Assembly (NCBI GenBank): GCA_934292725.1
Contig: CAKQXY010000049.1
Coordinates: forward strand, 1 to 24,761
Direction: 5' to 3'
Source: an uncultured Lachnospiraceae bacterium
GTDB taxonomy: Bacteria; Bacillota; Clostridia; Lachnospirales; Lachnospiraceae
DNA length: 24,761 nucleotides
The notes under the pieces were generated by a model that was given only the letters and a program-made list of their open reading frames with translations, ran no database searches and had not been told where the DNA came from. Below are positions 23,296 to 24,761 of this stretch, in pieces (position 1 is the first letter of the stretch; each line of letters opens with the position of its first letter). The translations under genes and the position numbers were made by a program.

Positions 23296-24624
23296 ATGGA
23301 TCAAACTTACATGAAGCAAAAACCAGTGCTACCGCTTGTAGTTTCTATGGCACTGCCTATGACGCTGTCTATGCTTGTCAATTCTTTGTATAACATTGTT
23401 GACAGCATCTTTATCGCAAAAATAAGCGATAATGCCATGACAGCACTCTCTCTTGTTTATCCAATTCAAAACTTGATTACGGCAATCACCGTTGGCTTTG
23501 CAATTGGAACAAATGCTGTTATTTCCATCCACCTTGGTGCTGGAAATAAAAAAGAAGCAGACCGTGCTGCTTCACTTGGCACATTATTAAATGCATTTCA
23601 CGGACTGCTTCTTATGATTGTCTGTCTAACCTTTATTCGTCCTTTTTTGGAGCTGTTTACAACTGATCAGGACGTGATATCTTTAGGTATTCGTTATGCA
23701 AGAATCACCCTTAGTTTCTCAATTCCGATTGGAATTTCAATATCTCTTGAAAAAATTTTTCAGGCAACTGGACGCATGAAGGTTTCGATGGTTGCCATGA
23801 TGGCAGGCTGCATCGGAAACATTATTCTTGATCCGCTTATGATCTTTGGCATCGGACCTTTTCCAGCAATGGGAATTGAAGGTGCTGCAATTGCAACTGC
23901 CATTGGACAAATGCTGTCTCTTGTAATTTACCTTGTTTTCTGCGTGGTTCGTCCACTGCCTGTAACTTTTTCTCTTTCCTGCTGCAAGCCAATCAAGCAA
24001 CTGCTGCTTCGCCTTTATACTGTCGGCATTCCTGCCACATTAAATTTGGCGCTTCCTTCACTGCTTGTCTCTACATTAAATGGAATTTTGGCTGCATATT
24101 CCCAGTCATATGTACTTGTTCTTGGTGCCTACTATAAGCTCCAGACCTTCCTTTATCTGACTGGAAATGGCGTTGTTCAGGGAATGCGTCCGCTGATTGG
24201 CTACAATTACGGTGCAGGTGAACATGCTCGTGTAAAGCAGATTTTCTTTGATTCTCTTTTTTTAATCACTGGTGTCATGGTAATCGGTACTGCACTTTGT
24301 CTTGCTATTCCAAGCTCTTTGATCGGACTTTTCACCTCTAATGCTGATACGATTCGCCTTGGCGCTTCTGCTCTTCGCATTATCAGCATTGGCTTTATCA
24401 TCTCCTCGATTTCTGTCACCGTTTCCGGTGCACTCGAAGGACTCGGAAAAGGTGCTCCATCACTTGTGATCTCACTGATGCGCTATATAGTTGTCATCAT
24501 TCCAGCTGCACTTATTTTAACTAGATTTCTTGATGCAAATGGTGTATGGCACGCGATGTGGGTGACGGAGTTTATTACTGCCGCTGCTTCATGCGTAATC
24601 TATCTTAAATTTATAAGAAAGTGA
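23296..24624 (+). CDS. MATE-family multidrug/metabolite efflux transporter
   Basis: This 442-residue, very hydrophobic protein matches the length and layout of MATE exporters: about 12 membrane segments in two homologous halves, first half starting LPLVVSMALPMTLSMLVNSL with YNIVDSIFIAKISD, second half with LNLALPSLLVSTLNG and GVVQGMRPLIGYNYGAG. MATE proteins export cationic drugs or metabolites using Na+ or H+ gradients; substrate not predictable. AAAGGAG lies 10 nt before the ATG. It is divergent from the peptidase operon and shares its promoter palindrome, which hints at joint control but does not show a joint role. A long inverted repeat follows 5 nt after the stop. Confidence 0.93.
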   Translation: MDQTYMKQKPVLPLVVSMALPMTLSMLVNSLYNIVDSIFIAKISDNAMTALSLVYPIQNLITAITVGFAIGTNAVISIHLGAGNKKEADRAASLGTLLNAFHGLLLMIVCLTFIRPFLELFTTDQDVISLGIRYARITLSFSIPIGISISLEKIFQATGRMKVSMVAMMAGCIGNIILDPLMIFGIGPFPAMGIEGAAIATAIGQMLSLVIYLVFCVVRPLPVTFSLSCCKPIKQLLLRLYTVGIPATLNLALPSLLVSTLNGILAAYSQSYVLVLGAYYKLQTFLYLTGNGVVQGMRPLIGYNYGAGEHARVKQIFFDSLFLITGVMVIGTALCLAIPSSLIGLFTSNADTIRLGASALRIISIGFIISSISVTVSGALEGLGKGAPSLVISLMRYIVVIIPAALILTRFLDANGVWHAMWVTEFITAAASCVIYLKFIRK

Positions 24625-24629
24625 CCAGA

Positions 24630-24720
24630 GGGACAGGTACAGTGGCCAAATTAGTGTCCCTGGTGGCTCAAGTCTGAAGGCTGACCAGGGGGACACATTT
24701 TGAGCCACCGTACCTGTCCC
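24630..24720. repeat. REP-like imperfect inverted repeat
   Basis: Arms 24630-24664 and 24684-24720 are complementary over about 35 bases with one mismatch in the outer 17 and small bulges further in. The outer arm reads GGGACAGGTACAGTGGC against GGGACAGGTACGGTGGC (complement of 24704-24720). Inside, GGTGGCTCAA (24662-24671) is also perfectly complementary to TTGAGCCACC (24700-24709), so two folds compete. The GGGACAGGTAC and GTGTCCCC motifs look like dispersed extragenic palindromes of the kind mobilised by REP-associated tyrosine transposases; that link is inference. It may also serve as a transcription barrier after the MATE gene. Confidence 0.75.
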
Positions 24721-24734
24721 CGTGGTTTCCCAAA

Positions 24735-24754
24735 AAGGAATTTCCTTATTTTTT
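24735..24754 (+). terminator. Weak candidate terminator after the MATE gene
   Basis: AAGGA-ATT-TCCTT followed by A and six T. The stem is only 5 bp, so it is weak on its own. It lies just beyond the REP-like element. Confidence 0.3.
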
Positions 24755-24761
24755 CTCCGTT

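Overview
The window looks like a chromosomal segment of a low-to-moderate GC Gram-positive anaerobe, most likely a member of the Clostridia/Lachnospiraceae. This rests on A/T-rich intergenic DNA, strong AGGAGG-type ribosome binding sites, tight operons, and a BspA-type leucine-rich-repeat surface protein with Cys-rich repeats. No marker gene fixes the species, so the placement is inference. Almost everything is on the minus strand; only a PucR-type regulator and a MATE transporter are on the plus strand.

Reading in the direction of minus-strand transcription, from the right end of the window: (1) 22998-16389 is an operon encoding an M61/M1-like metallopeptidase, two S9 prolyl-oligopeptidase-family serine peptidases and a VanH-like D-2-hydroxyacid dehydrogenase. 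(2) 16158-10483 is a complete oligopeptide ABC importer operon: binding protein, two permeases and two ATPases. It has a recognisable promoter, a 14-bp inverted repeat over the -35 box, and a hairpin between the binding protein and the first permease. (3) 9128-2938 is an operon encoding a prolidase-like amidohydrolase, TldD, TldE, an ornithine cyclodeaminase/mu-crystallin-family enzyme and a MalY/PatB-type PLP enzyme. It ends at a strong intrinsic terminator at 2736-2775. The PucR-type regulator (9202-10440, plus) is divergent from operon 3 and is the natural candidate for controlling it. (4) 2611-1 is the 5' part of a large secreted protein that runs off the left edge. It has a signal peptide, a Ser/Glu/Thr-rich stretch, eight BspA-type leucine-rich repeats and then 50-residue Cys-rich repeats.

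At the right end, a MATE-family exporter (23296-24624, plus) is divergent from operon 1. The two promoters share a perfect 14-bp palindrome. The MATE leader carries a terminator-like hairpin whose loop can pair with a segment just upstream of the ribosome binding site, so an attenuation device is possible. A long imperfect inverted repeat of REP type follows the MATE gene.

Taken together, operons 1-3 read as one peptide-scavenging and peptide-fermentation locus: import of oligopeptides, intracellular cleavage by at least four kinds of peptidase (including proline-tolerant ones), then processing of the released amino acids or 2-oxo acids by a PLP lyase/aminotransferase, an OCD-family reductase/cyclodeaminase and a 2-hydroxyacid dehydrogenase. 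The individual families are well known; the joint arrangement and the regulatory elements are the parts most worth checking.
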